From Balaenoptera acutorostrata (taxonomy: Eukaryota; Chordata; Mammalia; Artiodactyla; Balaenopteridae), in NCBI RefSeq assembly GCF_949987535.1, contig NC_080070.1:11723770-11787769 (forward strand): a stretch of 64,000 nt of DNA, written 5' to 3'. Both the position numbers and the translations under genes were made by a program. Positions within the stretch are counted from its first letter, which is position 1; every line of letters starts with the position of its first letter. Below, piece by piece: positions 23,216 to 36,114 of the stretch. The notes below the pieces were generated by a model. The model saw only the letters and a list, made by a program, of their open reading frames with translations. It had not been told where the DNA came from and searched no databases.

Positions 23216-25944
23216 CAGCTGATAGCATCCTCACATTCCACCCTGGTTTTTGATGTGAGGGGGGGGGTGGATTTGGATGCATCCGGGTTGCCAAATCAGA
23301 GATTAAGACACTAGTTGGAATACACCCTCATACTTTACAGACACACTCTTAAAGACACACACACAAAAAAGAAAAATCACCCCAGTTACAATATTTGTTA
23401 AAGAAAAAAGACAAACATATTTAGATATACCTGCTCATAAGTTATACAAGTAACTCTGCACTCCTAGAGGAAGCTCAACAAAAGACTTCCCTCTTTCTCA
23501 TCAACTAAGTGAAGAGTGCATAAGCACTAATTATTGCACACAAATAGGAGGAATTGACTATATGTGTTGTCAATGTATTATCTTACCATCAACTTTGTAG
23601 ACCTTTTCACTCATAGCAGTTGTTACTCCACTACAGTGAACTCAAACTTGTTACCCCCTCATTTGAGATTTTTACCAATGATCTAGAATCAAACACCTTA
23701 GCTTTTTCTCTCTGTTCTTGTGCCTGCTGTGTGTCCACTCTCTTTTAATTCTGTCTGGATTCTGTACAAGAGTAGATTCCAAGTAATTAAAATTTGATAA
23801 AACTATACCCTCCTTCCCTGTCAAGACAACAGCAGCTGTTGCAGCCGCCATCACAAATGAATTGCTGGGAAGATGCAGCAGCCTGCAGTGCGTGGATGTC
23901 AGAAGGCATAATAGGAATCTGTAGGTTGGGATCAGAACCGGATGTGCTTGTTTCTGACCCAACTTCAAGAGATGCCCCTTGAAAGTAGTAGAGGGAATGT
24001 GTTCTCTCTGCTCACTGCATATATGGCTGTACTTAGAGTTCAGAAGATGAGATTATCACCCTGACTGATTGCTGGAGATTGAGGGTGGGTAGGAGGGAGA
24101 AGCATGATAACAGAATTAAAGTTTTGGATTTAAACATTGCCGTGCCATATGAACCTGAAACAGAGGTGCCTGTATCGTTAGAAAGTGATGTTCTGAGAGG
24201 GGACACTTACCTCGGCTCAGCAGCCTCTGAGGGGGTAGAATGTGAAAAGAAATTCTTCACTGATCTAAAATAGGAAGAAGTAGAAAAGGTTCAGGTATTG
24301 AATAGCTGTGAGGAACCCACTCTCTAAAACCTACAAAGTGTGAAAGGGCACAGATTACCCAACTGCTTCCAAACTGATCGCCAGGACTAGATGAGAGGTG
24401 AGCCCTGGGCACCAGGACCACATCTGTGCCTGATGCGGCACCAGGATGACCATCCTAGCACCCTGGGGCCAGAGCACCCACTGCCTTCCTGGTGGAAGCT
24501 GCAGTGGTCTTAGGCACACCAAGCTGTGAAGATCTTTGGCTTCTGAGGGCTTTATATGGTTTCAAGACTTTGCCCTACATCTCTGCAAACACCCAAGAGA
24601 AAAGCACTTTGACAATGGCAGTTCAGGCCTCTCGTGGGAGCCATGAGAAATTTCTATTTGCCTATTATACAGTCTTACTTATTTTATACAATATTAGTTC
24701 CACAGGGGAAAGAAATTCACTCATGGCTACATGTTTTGAGAAGAACCACATTTGAATTTATTCTTTGCTGAAACACGAAGAGAAGTAAAAGTACTACTTT
24801 TAAATCTATTTATAGATTTTCAATTATTATTCAATCTTCAGTTGCTTGAAACAGGACAATCATATCAGCACTCCAGGGGAGATATTAATATCCAAAGTAA
24901 ACATATTGCTAGACTTCAGTAAAATTTTAAATAAAAGTTTTTGTTTTAAATGCTTGTGCCATAATTGTGTGCTAAATAAATTTATCATGATGGGATCATT
25001 ATTACTTTGTCAGCTGCCTTTGGGAACCATTTGACCAATATTTCATGTTCTGGGACAAAACTCTAGTTTACTAAAAATCATTTCTCTGTAATCTGATGAA
25101 CTCTTAAGTACCCTCACAGAAAGAAAAGCTGTCAAATTCATTGGGGTTTCATGAAATGATAAACGGAAATATTGGCAGTTATAAGCAATTCAGTCTGCCA
25201 CATGTGTTTATGGTAATTAAGCAGCCTTTAACATAGTTTATCTTTTAGGGCTGAAGTATAAAAACCAAATTGCAACAAATAAAAATAAGGCACTTCTTTC
25301 AAATCCCTGACCCCTATTTATCTCAAAATCCTAGCAAACTCTGCCATCCCCCAAAATGTTTCATTTGATATCATCCACAATTTTCCAAAATGGATTTTAA
25401 ATCTATCATGATGTTGTGGTCACTAATGGAAAGAAATGGCAGAGCATCCACCAAACAATAACTGCACTAACCAGGTTCTGGTCACCTGTTGTGGTGGCAG
25501 TGTGCCAGGGAGACTGAAAAGGGGGAGCACACTTCTCCAAAGATAGGGAATGTCTGTCTAGTAATTCTATGAATTACTGTGTCTGTGAGCCTTTATACAG
25601 CATGTTTAGGGTCCGAATTTCATACAAATAATCCCAAATAGGTGGGAGATGTTCATCAGATACAAACCGGCTATGTTCCATGACATGCTGACACTATCTT
25701 ATCCTAGAATTCGGCTATACGGGCTTTTCTTGGAGCTGTTTTTTTATACCTTGTTGGCAGTTCCAGGTTGGAGAACTTTGCAGATCTCTGTCCAGGATAT
25801 GTGGGAAGCATTAAGGAAACCCAGGGAACTCATTGTCTGTTGTGTTGTCCCTCAGGTCCTGAGGTTCCTTGGCTATGTTTTTCTTTTTTTTCGGTGTGTT
25901 CTTGTATCTGTTCTGTTATGTCTGGATTTTTTAATTGTAAAGGA
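23216..25944. other. Intergenic, no gene seen
   Basis: Mostly unique-looking sequence. There is a poly-G run near 23261. The short open frames here have no recognisable domain and no supporting splice context that I can judge. Confidence 0.4.
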
Positions 25945-26060
25945 CAGTTCACTTTTTTATTTCTAAGTGGTATTCCACTATATGGATATTACCCTGTTTG
26001 TTATCTATTCACCACTTGATGGACATTTGGTTCTGCTTGAGGCATGCTTTAGACACTTAC
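25945..26060 (-). mobile_element. Short antisense L1 fragment
   Basis: 'gtggtattccactatatgga' followed by 'tatctattcaccacttgatg' is the reverse complement of a stretch near the ORF2 C-terminus in old L1s. The remaining sequence to 26879 shows nothing recognisable. Confidence 0.5.
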
Positions 26061-26879
26061 CCAGGACGTATATATCTCTATCTTATTCTTCACTTCCTGC
26101 AGAGCCTGAAGGTCACCCAGAGGCGAAATCCTTGGGCCTTCTCAGGCTTTTTCTAAGCATGACTCCAGCCTTGAGCATGCCTGAAGCCTTCTCAATTCCC
26201 TGGCATGTACCTGAGGTTTTAAAAGCCCTTATTCTCCTATATATATCCTTTTCCAGCCTCTTCCTTCCCAATCTTTTCAGTCTGGCTATTGGCTGTCTCG
26301 ACTGTTAACCCTAGTGTCAGGCTGCAATACTTTTGCCTTTAAATACTTTCTGCAAACGCCACATGGAAAGCCATCCCAGCCCTAAGAACACTGAGTCAGT
26401 GAAACAAAGGTAAGCCTTTATGTCAGCCCTTCAGGTAGCTGCCAGATAAGCTGAAACAACCTAAATTCTTTGACAATAAGGTCCAGATTGCTGTTTTTGA
26501 CTAGCAACCTCCACCAGGAGTATAGACTGTCACATCCATGGCTGTCACCAATAGGGGAGGTGAGAGGTAATAAGTGGGTAATTGAAATGCCCCAGCACTA
26601 TTTTACCAAAATGCAACAGTTTCAGTCTTTATTAGTCTTTCCCCTTTTTGTAGTCAATTTTTTACTAGATTTCAGAGTTCTACAAAAGTTAATTCCAAAA
26701 GTTTTTGCCAGCTTATTTGCTGTTTTGAGGAGAAATAATATCTTGAAATTCCCTATTCACCGTTTTCAGTAATGTTTACAGAAACATCATTACCTTAAAT
26801 ATGTATAGAATATAATTTATATTTATATATTTAATTAACCTACATATTTAAATGCATATATACACACACATACTTCGTA

Positions 26880-27790
26880 TATTGTCTTTGCATCTTTCAA
26901 CTTTGCCAAACTCCCTTATTAATTCCAAGACCTTTATTGTAGATTCTTGGAGGTTTTCTATGTAAATGATAATGTTGCCTAAAAATAAAAATGATTCTAT
27001 TTGTTTCTTTCTAATTTGCATTCCTTTTATTTCTTTTCTGGCCTTATCACTTTGGCCAGAATTTCCAGGTAAAGAAAAATGATGATCATGGACATCAGGT
27101 ACTGTTCACAATCTCAAAGGGAAAATTATTCAGTTTTTCACCATTAAGTATGATGTTAGCTATGTTATTTATATATAAACTTTATTAGGTTAAGAAGTTT
27201 CCTTCTATACCTAGTTTGTAAAGATTTTTATAACTAATGTTGAATTATATTAACTACTTTTTTGCCATCTATTGAGGTGATAAATTGGTTTTCCCTTTTA
27301 GTCTGTTGATATACTGAAATATGTACCCTGATTTATTTAAGGATGCTGAACTAAACTAAAATATAAACTGTTACATTTTTGTAAATTACCAGATTTTATT
27401 TGGTAATATTTTTAGAATTCTGTGTGTCTGTTCATAAATGTTATTGGTCTGTGGTTTTCTTTTCTTGTAATGTCTTGGTTTGGTTCAGTGTGAGGGTAAT
27501 ACTGGCTTCATAAAATAATGTGGTGTTTACTCCTTTTCTATTTTCTGGAAGAGTTTGAACTAGTATATATAGTTTAATAGAATTCACTAGTGGAGCCATC
27601 CGGGCCAGGGAATGTTTTTCATTGTACCTTCAATTTCTTTCACAGGTAGAAAATTTGCAGGTTACCTATTTCTTCTTCTGCAGGTTTTGGTACTTTTTGA
27701 TTTTCCAGGATTTTATCTATTTCATCTAAATTCTTGAGATTATTGGTGTAAATCTATTGAAAATATTGTCTTGGTATTTTCTTGAACAAA
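26880..27790 (-). mobile_element. Old L1 ORF2 region, antisense
   Basis: The plus-strand text 'ctttggccagaatttccagg', 'gaattcactagtggagccat' and 'tatttcatctaaattcttga' is the reverse complement of L1 RT-gene segments in the expected order. Heavily decayed. Confidence 0.75.
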
Positions 27791-27796
27791 TTAATT

Positions 27797-28985
27797 TTTT
27801 GAAGTATAGTTGATAACAATGTTGTGTTAGTTTTTCTGATGTAGACCGAAGTGAATATATATATATTTTTTTATTTTTTGTATTATTTTCCATTATGATT
27901 TATTACACAATATTGAATATAGTTCCCTGTACTATACAGTAGGACCTTGTTGTTTATCTATTTTATATATAGTAGTTTGCATCTGCTAAACCTAAACTCC
28001 CAATTTATCCCTCCCCAGCCCCATTTCCCCTTTGGTAACCCTAGGTTTGTTTTCTGTCTGTGGGTCTGTTTCTGTTCATGAATAAGTTCATTTGTGTCAC
28101 ATTTTAGATTCCACATGTAAGTGATATCACATGGTAACTGTCTTTCTCTTTCTGACCTACTTCACATAGTACGATAATCTCTAGATCCATCCATGTTGCT
28201 GCAAATGACATTATTTCATTCTTTTTTATGACTGAGTAGTATTCCATTGTATATACGTACCACTTCTTCTTTATCCATTCATCTGTCAATGGACATTTAG
28301 GTTGCTTCCACGTCTTGGCTATTGTAAATAGTGCTGCTATGAACACTGGATGCATACATCTTTTTGAAATATAGTTTTCTTACACCCAGGAGTGGGATTG
28401 CTAGATCATATGGTAATGTTATTTTTAGTTTTTTTTTTTTTAATTTTATAGCTACTTTTATTTTTATTTATTTATTTACTTATTTTTGGCTGTGCTGGGT
28501 CTTCGGTTCGTGCGAGGGCTTTCTCTAGTTGCGGCAAGTGGGGGCCACTCTTCATCGCGGTGCGGGGACCGCTCTTCATCGCGGTGCGCGGGCCTTTCAC
28601 TATCGCGGTCCCTCCCGTCGCGGGGCACAGGCTCCAGATGCGCAGGCTCAGCAGTTGTGGCTCACAGGCCCAGCTGCTCCGTGGCATGTGGGATCTTCCC
28701 AGACCAGGGCTCGAACCCGTGTCCCCTGCATTAGCAGCCAGATTCTCAACCACTGCGCCACCAGGGAAGCCCTATTTTTAGTTTTTTAAGGAACCTCCAT
28801 ACTATTCTCCATAGTGGTTGTACCATTTACATTCCCACCAATATTGTGGGAGGGTTCCCTTTTCTCCACACCCTCTCCATTTATTGTTTGTAGACTTTTT
28901 GATGATGGCCATTCTGACTGGTGTGAGGTGATAATCTCATCGTAGTTTTGATTTGCATTTCTCTAATAATGGAGTATGAGCAGAG
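27797..28985 (-). mobile_element. L1 3' end, antisense, split by a SINE
   Basis: Starts with the reversed 3' terminus ('gaagtatagttgataacaat', 'atatagttccctgtactata'). It continues through the reversed ORF2 C-terminus (a minus-strand frame at 28104-28355 ending SLTCGI) to about 28985. A CHR SINE interrupts it at 28435-28772. Confidence 0.85.
28435..28772 (-). mobile_element. CHR-type SINE with an internal 24-bp duplication
   Basis: Antisense SINE: the plus strand ends 'ccaccagggaagcc' and contains the reversed box B. The 17-mer 'ctcttcatcgcggtgcg' occurs at 28548-28564 and again at 28572-28588, whereas the other copies here have it once. A target-site duplication near 'tatttttagtttttt' flanks it at about 28420 and 28773. 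Confidence 0.9.
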
Positions 28986-30028
28986 GTCTAGGGTATGATC
29001 ACCAAAGTTGATGACTGAAGTGGGTCAGAGGACAAAACAATGGAAAGAAATAGAAAGTCAAATAACTGAGATGCCAGGATACTGAATGGATCTTCTGCAT
29101 TGATGTAGAAATTTTCACATGTACAACAGAATTAGTAGTAAACCAGTGTAAAACAAGGAGGATGGATGGTAAGTGAAGAAAAAAAGAGAGGATGATGGTG
29201 CAACAGTCTGATAGCATATGCTTCAAAGGAATTGGAGTCATTTAGGGAAAAATAAAAAGAGCAATGGTCTGGAAGTGGCAGAGGATCAGGAAAGATACCC
29301 TCTTCACTTTCCTACTCAGTATTAGAGAAAATACAAGAGAAAATGTGTGTGCATTTGAGAGGACTGAGTGGAATCAGAGCTCTCAGTGAACAGTCGGCTT
29401 GACGTTCAAGTACGAAAGAGAAGAATACATTTTTTAAAAGCCATTCAGAATATAGAGCATTTTGCTGATAATGCAGCACAAGTTTCAAGGGACAACTGGG
29501 AATGACTGTGGTATCAGAGCAGATTAGTATTTTGGTCAGATATTTAGGGCAAATTGAGATAAAAGCCCAGATGATGAAGGACAAGCTGTAAACTGTGGAC
29601 TTCCTGCCAAGCCTCAGATACACAGGGTTGTGAGGCATGAAAGAATTACTTGGGATAGTCTCTTGAGGGAAAGTGGTTAATCAGAGGTAATTAAGACCTC
29701 TTTCTAGACACTGCACTCAATCCAAGTCCTTATTCCCTGTGGGGGCAGCAGCTTCATTTTGCACTCCCCACTCTGGCCTTTGTTTCTTCACTTTCAACAT
29801 GTAGAAATATAGAGATTTTTTTTTTTTTTAGATTTGATGAAAGTTCATAATGATGCAATTGACAAGGAAATTTAGTTATTTCTGAGATATACATTTTAAA
29901 GTAGTAACTAGAATTATGACTTATAAAATTATACCAGAACATATAAGATTTTTAGAAATTTCATGTAATGTCTGAAACATTTATATTAACATATTTCCAT
30001 ACAAATAACCCAAAGAAAGTTTAGCATT
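28986..30028. other. Intergenic, no gene seen
   Basis: Possible further pieces of old repeat near 29290-29640. No open frame has a recognisable domain. Confidence 0.4.
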
Positions 30029-30237
30029 AGTTGTTTTGTTTGTTTCTTTATACTGCAGATTCTTATTAGTCATCAATTTTATACACATCAGTGTATACAT
30101 GTCAATCCCAATCACCCAATTCAGCACACCACCATCCCCACCCCACCGCAGTTTCCCCCCCTTGGTGTCCATACGTTTGTTCTCTACATCTGTGTCTCAC
30201 TTTCTGCCCTGCAAACCGGTTCATCTGTACCATTTTT

Positions 30238-33200
30238 CTAGGTTCCACATTCATGCGTTAATATACGATATTTGTTTTTCTCTTTCTGACTTACTTCACT
30301 CTGTATGACAGTCTCTAGATCCATCCACGTCTCAAAAAATGACTCAATTTCGTTCCATTTTGTGGCTGAGTAATATTCCATTGTATATATGTGCCACATC
30401 TTCTTTATCCATTTGTCTGTTGATGGGCATTTAGGTTGCTTCCATGACCTGGCTATTGTAAATAGTGCTGCAATGAACATTGGGGTGCATGTGTCTTTTT
30501 GAATTATGGTTTTCTCTGAGTATATGCCCAGTAGTGGGATTGCTGGATCATATGGTAATTCTATTTTTAGTTTTTAAGGAACCTCCATACTGTTCTCCAT
30601 AGTGGCTGTATCAATTTACATTCCTACCAACAGCGCAAGAGGGTTCCCTTTTCTCCACACCCTCTCCAGCATCTGTCGTTTGTAGATTTTCTGATGATGC
30701 CCATTCTAACTGGTGTGAGGTAATAGCTCATTGTACTTTTGATTTGCATTTCTCTAATAGTTAGTGATGTTGAGCAGTTTTTCAGGTGCTTCTTGGCCAT
30801 ATGTATGTCTTCTTCGGAGAAATGTCTATTTAGGTCTTCTGCCCATTTTTGGATTGGGTTGTTTGTTTCTTTAATATTGAGCTGCATGAGCTGTTTATAT
30901 ATTTTGGAGATTAACCCTTTGTCCGTTGATTCGTTTGCAAATATTTTCTCCCATTCTGAGGGTTGTCTTTTCATCTTGTTTATGGTTTCCTTTGCTGTGC
31001 AAAAGCTTTGAAGTTTCATTAGGTCCCATTTGTTTATTTTTGTCTTTATTTCCATTACTCTAGGAGGTGGATCAAAAAAGATCTTGCTGTGATTTATGTC
31101 AAAGAGCGTTCTTCCTATGTTTTCCTCTAAGAGTTTTATAGTGTCCGGTCTTACATTTAGGTCTCGAATCCATTTTGAGTTTATTTTTGTGTATGGTGTT
31201 AGGGAGTGTTCTAATTTCATTCTTTTACATGTAGCTGTCCAGTTTTCCCAGCACCACTTATTGAAGAGACTGTCTTTTCTCCATTGTATATCTTTACCTC
31301 CTCTGTCATAGATTAGTTGATCATAGGTGCGTGGGTTTATCTCTGGGCTTTCTATCTTGTTCCATTGATCTATGTTTCTGTTTTTGTGCCAGTACCATAT
31401 TGTCTTGATTACTGTAGCTTTGTAATATAGTCTGACATCAGGGAGTCTGATTCCTCCAGCTCGATTTTTTTCCCTCAAGACTGCTTTGGTTATTCGGGGT
31501 CTTTTGTGTCTCCATACAAATTTTAAGATGATTTGTTCTAGTTCCATAAAAAATGCCATTGGTAATTTGATAGGGATTGCATTGAATCTCTAGATTGCTT
31601 TGGGTAGTACAGTCATTTTCACAATATTGGTTCTTCCAATCCAAGAACATGGTATATCTCTCCATCTGTTGGTATCATCTTTAATTTCTTTCATCAGTGT
31701 CTTATAGTTTTCTGCATACAGGTCTTCTGTCTCCCTAGGTAGGTTTATTCCTAGATATTTTATTCTTTTTGTTGCAATGGTAAATGGGAGTGTTTCCATA
31801 ATTTCTCCTTCAGATTTTTCATCATTAGTGTATAGGAATGCAAGAGATTTCTGTGCATTAATTCTGTATTCTGCAACGTTACCAAATTCATTGATTAGCT
31901 CTAGTAGTTTTCTGGTGGCATTTTTAGGATTCTCTATGTATAGTATCATGTCATCAGCAAACAGTGACAGTTTTACTTCTCCTTTTCCAGTTTGGATTCC
32001 TTTTATTTCTTTTTCTTCTCTGATTGCCGTGGCTAGAACTTCCAAAACTATGTTGAATAATAGTGGTGAGAGTGGACATCCTTGTCTCGTTCCTGATCTT
32101 AGAGGAAATGCTTTCCGTTTTTCACCATTGAGAATGATGTTTGCTGTGGGTTTGTTGTATATGGCCTTTATTATGTTGAGGTAGGTTCCTTCTGTGCCCA
32201 CTTTCTGGAGAGTTTTTATCATAAATGGGTGTTAAAATTTGTCAAAAGATTTCTTCTGCATCTATTGAGATGATCATATGGTTTTTATTCTTCAGTTTGT
32301 TAATATGGTGTATCACATTGATTGATTTGTATATATTGAAGAATCCTTGCATCCCTGGGATAAATCCCACTTCATCATGGTGTATGATCCTTTAAATGTG
32401 TTGTTGGGTTCTGTTTGCTAGTATTTTGTTGAGGATTTTTGCATCTATATTCACCAGTGATATTGGTCTGTAGTTTTCTTTTTTTGTAGTATCTTTGCCT
32501 GGTTTTGGTATCAGGGTGATGGTGGCCTCATAGAATGAGCTTGGGAGTGTTCCTTCCTCTGCAAATTTTTGGAAGAGTCTGAGAAGGATGGGTGTTGGCT
32601 CTTCTCTAAATGTTTGATAGAATTCACCTGTGAAGCCATCTGGTCCTGGACTTTTGTTTATTGGAAGATTTTTAATCACAGTTTCAATTTCATTACTTAT
32701 GATTGGTCTGTTCATATTTTCTGTTTCTTCCTGGTTCAGTCTTGGAAGGTTATACCTTTCTAAGAATTTGTCCATTTCTTCCAGGTTGTCCATTTTATTG
32801 GCATAGAGTTGCTTGTAGTAGTCTCTTAGGATGCTTTGTATTTCTGCAGTGTCTGTTGTAACTTTTCCTTTTTCATTTCTAATTTTATTGATTTGAGTCT
32901 TCTCCCTCTTTTTCTTGATGAGTCTGGCTAATGGTTTATCAATTTTGTTTATCTTCTCAAAGAACCAGCTTTTAGTTTTATTGATCTTTGCTATTGTTTT
33001 GTTTCTATTTCATTTATTTCTGCTCTGATCTTTATGATTTCTTTCCTTCTGCTAACTTTGGGTTTTGTGTGTTCTTCTTTCTCTAGTTCCTTTAGGTGTA
33101 AGGTTAGATTGTTTACTTGAGATTTTTCTTGTTTCTTGAGGTAGGCTTGTATAGCTATAAACTTCCCTCTTAGAACTGCTTTTGCTGCATCCCATAGGTT

Positions 33201-34052
33201 TTGGGTCGTCGTGTTTTCATTGTCATTTGTCTCTAGGTATTTTTTGATTTCTTCTTTGATTTCTTCAGTGATCTCTTGGTTATTTAGTAACGTATTGTTT
33301 AGCCTCCATGTGTTGGTGTTTTTTACTTCTTTTCTCCTGTAGTTCATTTCTAATCTCATAGTGTTGTGGTCAGAAAAGATGCTTGATATGATTTCAATTT
33401 TCTTAAATTTACTGAGGCTTGATTTGTGACCCAAGATGTGATCTATCTGGGAGAATGTTCCGTGTGCACTTGAAAAGAAAGTGTAATCTGCTGTTTTTGG
33501 ATGGAATGTCCTATAAATATCAATTAACTCTATCTGGTCTATTGTGTCATTTAAAGCTTCTGTTTCCTTATTTATTTTCATTTTGCTTGATCTGTCCATT
33601 GGTGTAAGTGAGGTGTTAAAGTCCCCCACTATTATTGTGTTACTGTCGATTTCCTCTTTTATAGCTGTTAGCAGTTGCCTTATGTATTGAGGTGCTCCTA
33701 TGTTGGGTGCATATATATTTATAATTGTTATATCTTCTTCTTGGATTGATCCCTTGATCATTATGTAGTGTCCTTCCTTGTCTCTTGTACCATTCTTTAT
33801 TTTAAAGTCTATTTTATCTGATATGAGTATAGCTACTCCAGCTTTCTTTTGATTTCCATTTGCATGGAATATCTTTTTCCATCCCCTCACTTCCAGTCTG
33901 TATGTGTCCCTAGGTCTGAAGTGGGTCTCTTGTAGACAGCATATATATGGGTCTTGTTTTTGTATCCATTCAGCAAACCTGTGTCTTTTGGTTGGAGCAT
34001 TTAATCCATTCACGTTTAAGGTAATTATCAATAGGTATGTTCCTATGATCAT
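30238..34052 (-). pseudogene. L1 ORF2 (endonuclease/reverse transcriptase), broken
   Basis: ORF2 nicks target DNA and copies L1 RNA. The first open block, 32991-34052 (353 residues), holds a complete-looking endonuclease: NVNGLN, QETH with the catalytic Glu, VGDFNT with the catalytic Asp, and SDHN with the catalytic His. The frame is lost at about 32997 (an apparent one-base loss). The next blocks are 32392-32793 ([14 protein letters not shown]) and 31590-32222 ([10 protein letters not shown], the RT catalytic pair). A TAG at 31590-31592 replaces an expected Tyr codon. C-terminal blocks follow at 30624-31559 and 30238-30480. All belong to the transposon, not to a host gene. Confidence 0.92.
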
Positions 34053-34166
34053 TTTCTTAATTGTTTTGGGTTTGTTTTTGTAGGTCCTTTTCTTCTCTTG
34101 TGTTTCCCACTTAGAGAAGTTCCTTTAGCATTTGTTGTAGAGATGGTTTGGTGGTGCTGAATTCTC

Positions 34167-35014
34167 TTAGCTTTTGCTTGTCTGTAAAGCTTTTGATCTC
34201 TCCATCGAATCTGAATGAGATCCTTGCCGGTAGAGTAATCTTGGTTGTAGGTTCTTCCCTTTCATCACTTTAAGTATATCATGCCACTCCCTTCTGGCTT
34301 GTAGAGTTTCTGCTGAGAAATCAGCTGTTAATCTTATGGGAGTTCCCTCGTATGTTATTTTTCGTTTTTCCCTTGCTGCTTTCAATAATTTTTCTTTGTC
34401 TTTAATTTTTGCCAGTTTGATTACTATGTGTCTTGGTGTGCTTCTCCTTGGATTTATCCTGTATTGGACTCTCTGTGCTTCCTGGAATGGGTGGCCATTT
34501 CCTTTCCCATGTTATGGAAGTTTTCGACTATAATCTCTTCAAATATTTTCTCCGGTCCTTTCTCTCTCTCTTCTCCTTCTGAGAACCATATAATGCAAAT
34601 GTTGTTGCATTTAATATTGTCCCAGAGGTCTCTTAGGCTGTCTTCATTTCTTTTCATTCTTTTTTCTTTAATCTCTTCCGCAGCAGTGAATTCCACCATT
34701 CTGTCTTCCAGGTCACTTATCCGTTCTTCTGCCTCAGTTATTCTGCTACTGATTCCTTCTAGTGTAGTTTTCATTTCAGTTATTGTATTGTTCTTCTCTG
34801 TTTGTTTGTTCTTTAATTCTTCTAGGTCTTTGTTAAACATTTCTTGCATCTTCTCGATTTTTCCCTCCATTCTTTTTCCGAGGTCCTGGATCATCTTCAC
34901 TATCATTATTCTGAATTCTTTTTCTGGAAGGTTGCCTATCTCCACTTCATTCAGTTGTTTTTCTGGGGTTTTATCTTGTTCCTTCATCTGGTACATAGTC
35001 CTCTGCCTTTTCAT
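34167..35014 (-). pseudogene. L1 ORF1 (RNA-binding protein), broken
   Basis: The N-terminal block at 34454-35014 (186 residues) shows a long heptad-rich coiled coil (around ISSRITEAEERISDLEDRMVEF) leading into the start of the RRM-like part (RDLWDNIKCNNICI). The C-terminal block at 34167-34385 (RLTADFSAETLQARREW) lies in another frame, so there is a frameshift near 34390-34450. In a live element this protein trimerises and coats L1 RNA. Confidence 0.88.
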
Positions 35015-35859
35015 CTTGTCTATCTTTCTGTGGATGTGGGTTTTGTTCCACAGGCTGCAGGATTGTAGTTCTTCTTGCTTCTGCTGTCTGCCCTCTGGTG
35101 GATGAGGCTATCTAAGAGGCTTGATGGGAGGGACTGGTGGTGGGTAGACCTGACTGTTGCTCTGGTGGGCAGAGCTCAGTAAAACTTTAATCCACTTGAC
35201 TGTTGATGGGTGGGGCTGGGTTCCCTCCCTGCTGGTTGTTTGGCCTGAGGCAACCCAACACTGGAGCCTACCTGGGCTCTTTGGTGGGGCTAATGACAGA
35301 CTCTGGGAGGGCTCACATCAAGGAGTACTTCCCAGAACTTCTGCTGCCAGTGTCCTTGTCCCCACGGTGAGCCACAGCCCCCCCCCCACCTCTGCAGGAG
35401 ACCCTCCAACACTAGCAGGTAGGTCTGGTTCAGTCTCTCCTGGGTTCACTGCTCCTTCCCCTGGGTCCCAATGTGCACACTACTTTGTGTGTGCCCTCAG
35501 AGCGGAGTCTTGTTTCCCCCAGTCCTCTCAAAGTCCTGCAATCAATTCCAACTAGGCTTCAAAGTCTGTTTCTCTAGGAATTCCTCCTCCCGTTGCCGGA
35601 CCCCCAGGTTGGGAAGCCTGACGTGGGGCTCAGAACCTTCACTCCAGTGGGTGGACTTCTGTAGTATAAGTGTTCTCCAGTCTGTGAGTCACCCACCCAC
35701 CAGTTATGGGATTTGATTTTACTGTGATTGCGACCCTCCTACCATCTCATTGTGGCTTCTCCTTTGTCTTTGGATGTGGAGTATCTTTTTTGGTGAGTTC
35801 CAGTGTCTTCCTGTCAATGACTGTCCAGCAGCTAGTTGTGATTCTGGTGTTCTCGCAAG

Positions 35860-35909
35860 AGGGAGTGATTGCACGTCCTTCTACTCCGCCATCTTGGTTC
35901 CTCTCCTCG
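35860..35909 (-). promoter_or_regulatory. L1 5' end with YY1-type initiator site
   Basis: On the minus strand the element opens with 'ggaaccaagatggcggagta'. CAAGATGGCGG is the YY1-type site that positions transcription start in mammalian L1s. Its presence shows that the element is not 5'-truncated. Confidence 0.75.
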
Positions 35910-36114
35910 AAATTTAGAGCTTTTAAAACTCAATTTTACACTTAGAGGATTTTAGCTTGTTGCCTGTCTTATCACAACTTCATTTTCATGCCCCCTGGTC
36001 CTTCGTTTACACCATATTTTGTTTGAAGTCTTCACATTTTTTGTTGTATTGCCTGTAGTCTTAATGAAGGATGAATGGGTCATAATTTTGAGTTCTTGCA
36101 TACATAAATATGTA
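35910..36114. other. Short spacer, nothing recognised
   Basis: A/T-rich sequence between two L1 copies. Confidence 0.4.

Larger units (their letters stand above)
30029..35909 (-). mobile_element. Nearly full-length L1 LINE, disabled
   Basis: About 5.9 kb, read from 35909 down. The 5' UTR starts 'gaggagaggaaccaagatgg'; then come ORF1 in two frames, ORF2 in several frames, and a 3' UTR ending near 30047 with an A-rich tail (a T/G-rich run at 30029-30046 on the plus strand). It is the most complete element in the window. Frameshifts in ORF1 and ORF2 and at least one in-frame stop in ORF2 make it unable to mobilise itself. I could not confirm a target-site duplication. Confidence 0.92.

Noticed and set aside
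25649..26308. Overlapping hydrophobic open frames that could suggest a membrane protein
   Set aside because: Hydrophobicity follows from T-rich DNA, part of it antisense L1; no family motif and no consistent frame.
34428..35105. 225-residue plus-strand open frame
   Set aside because: Antisense of the L1 ORF1 coiled coil. Its Ser/Ile/Phe-rich composition is the reverse complement of Glu/Lys-rich heptads.
35157..35555. 132-residue plus-strand open frame, GC-rich
   Set aside because: Lies in the L1 5' UTR, read in antisense; no domain.
30000..35930. Clear target-site duplication of the full-length L1
   Set aside because: 'gaaatttagagc' at the 5' flank and 'aaagtttagc' at the 3' flank are similar but too short and diverged to claim.
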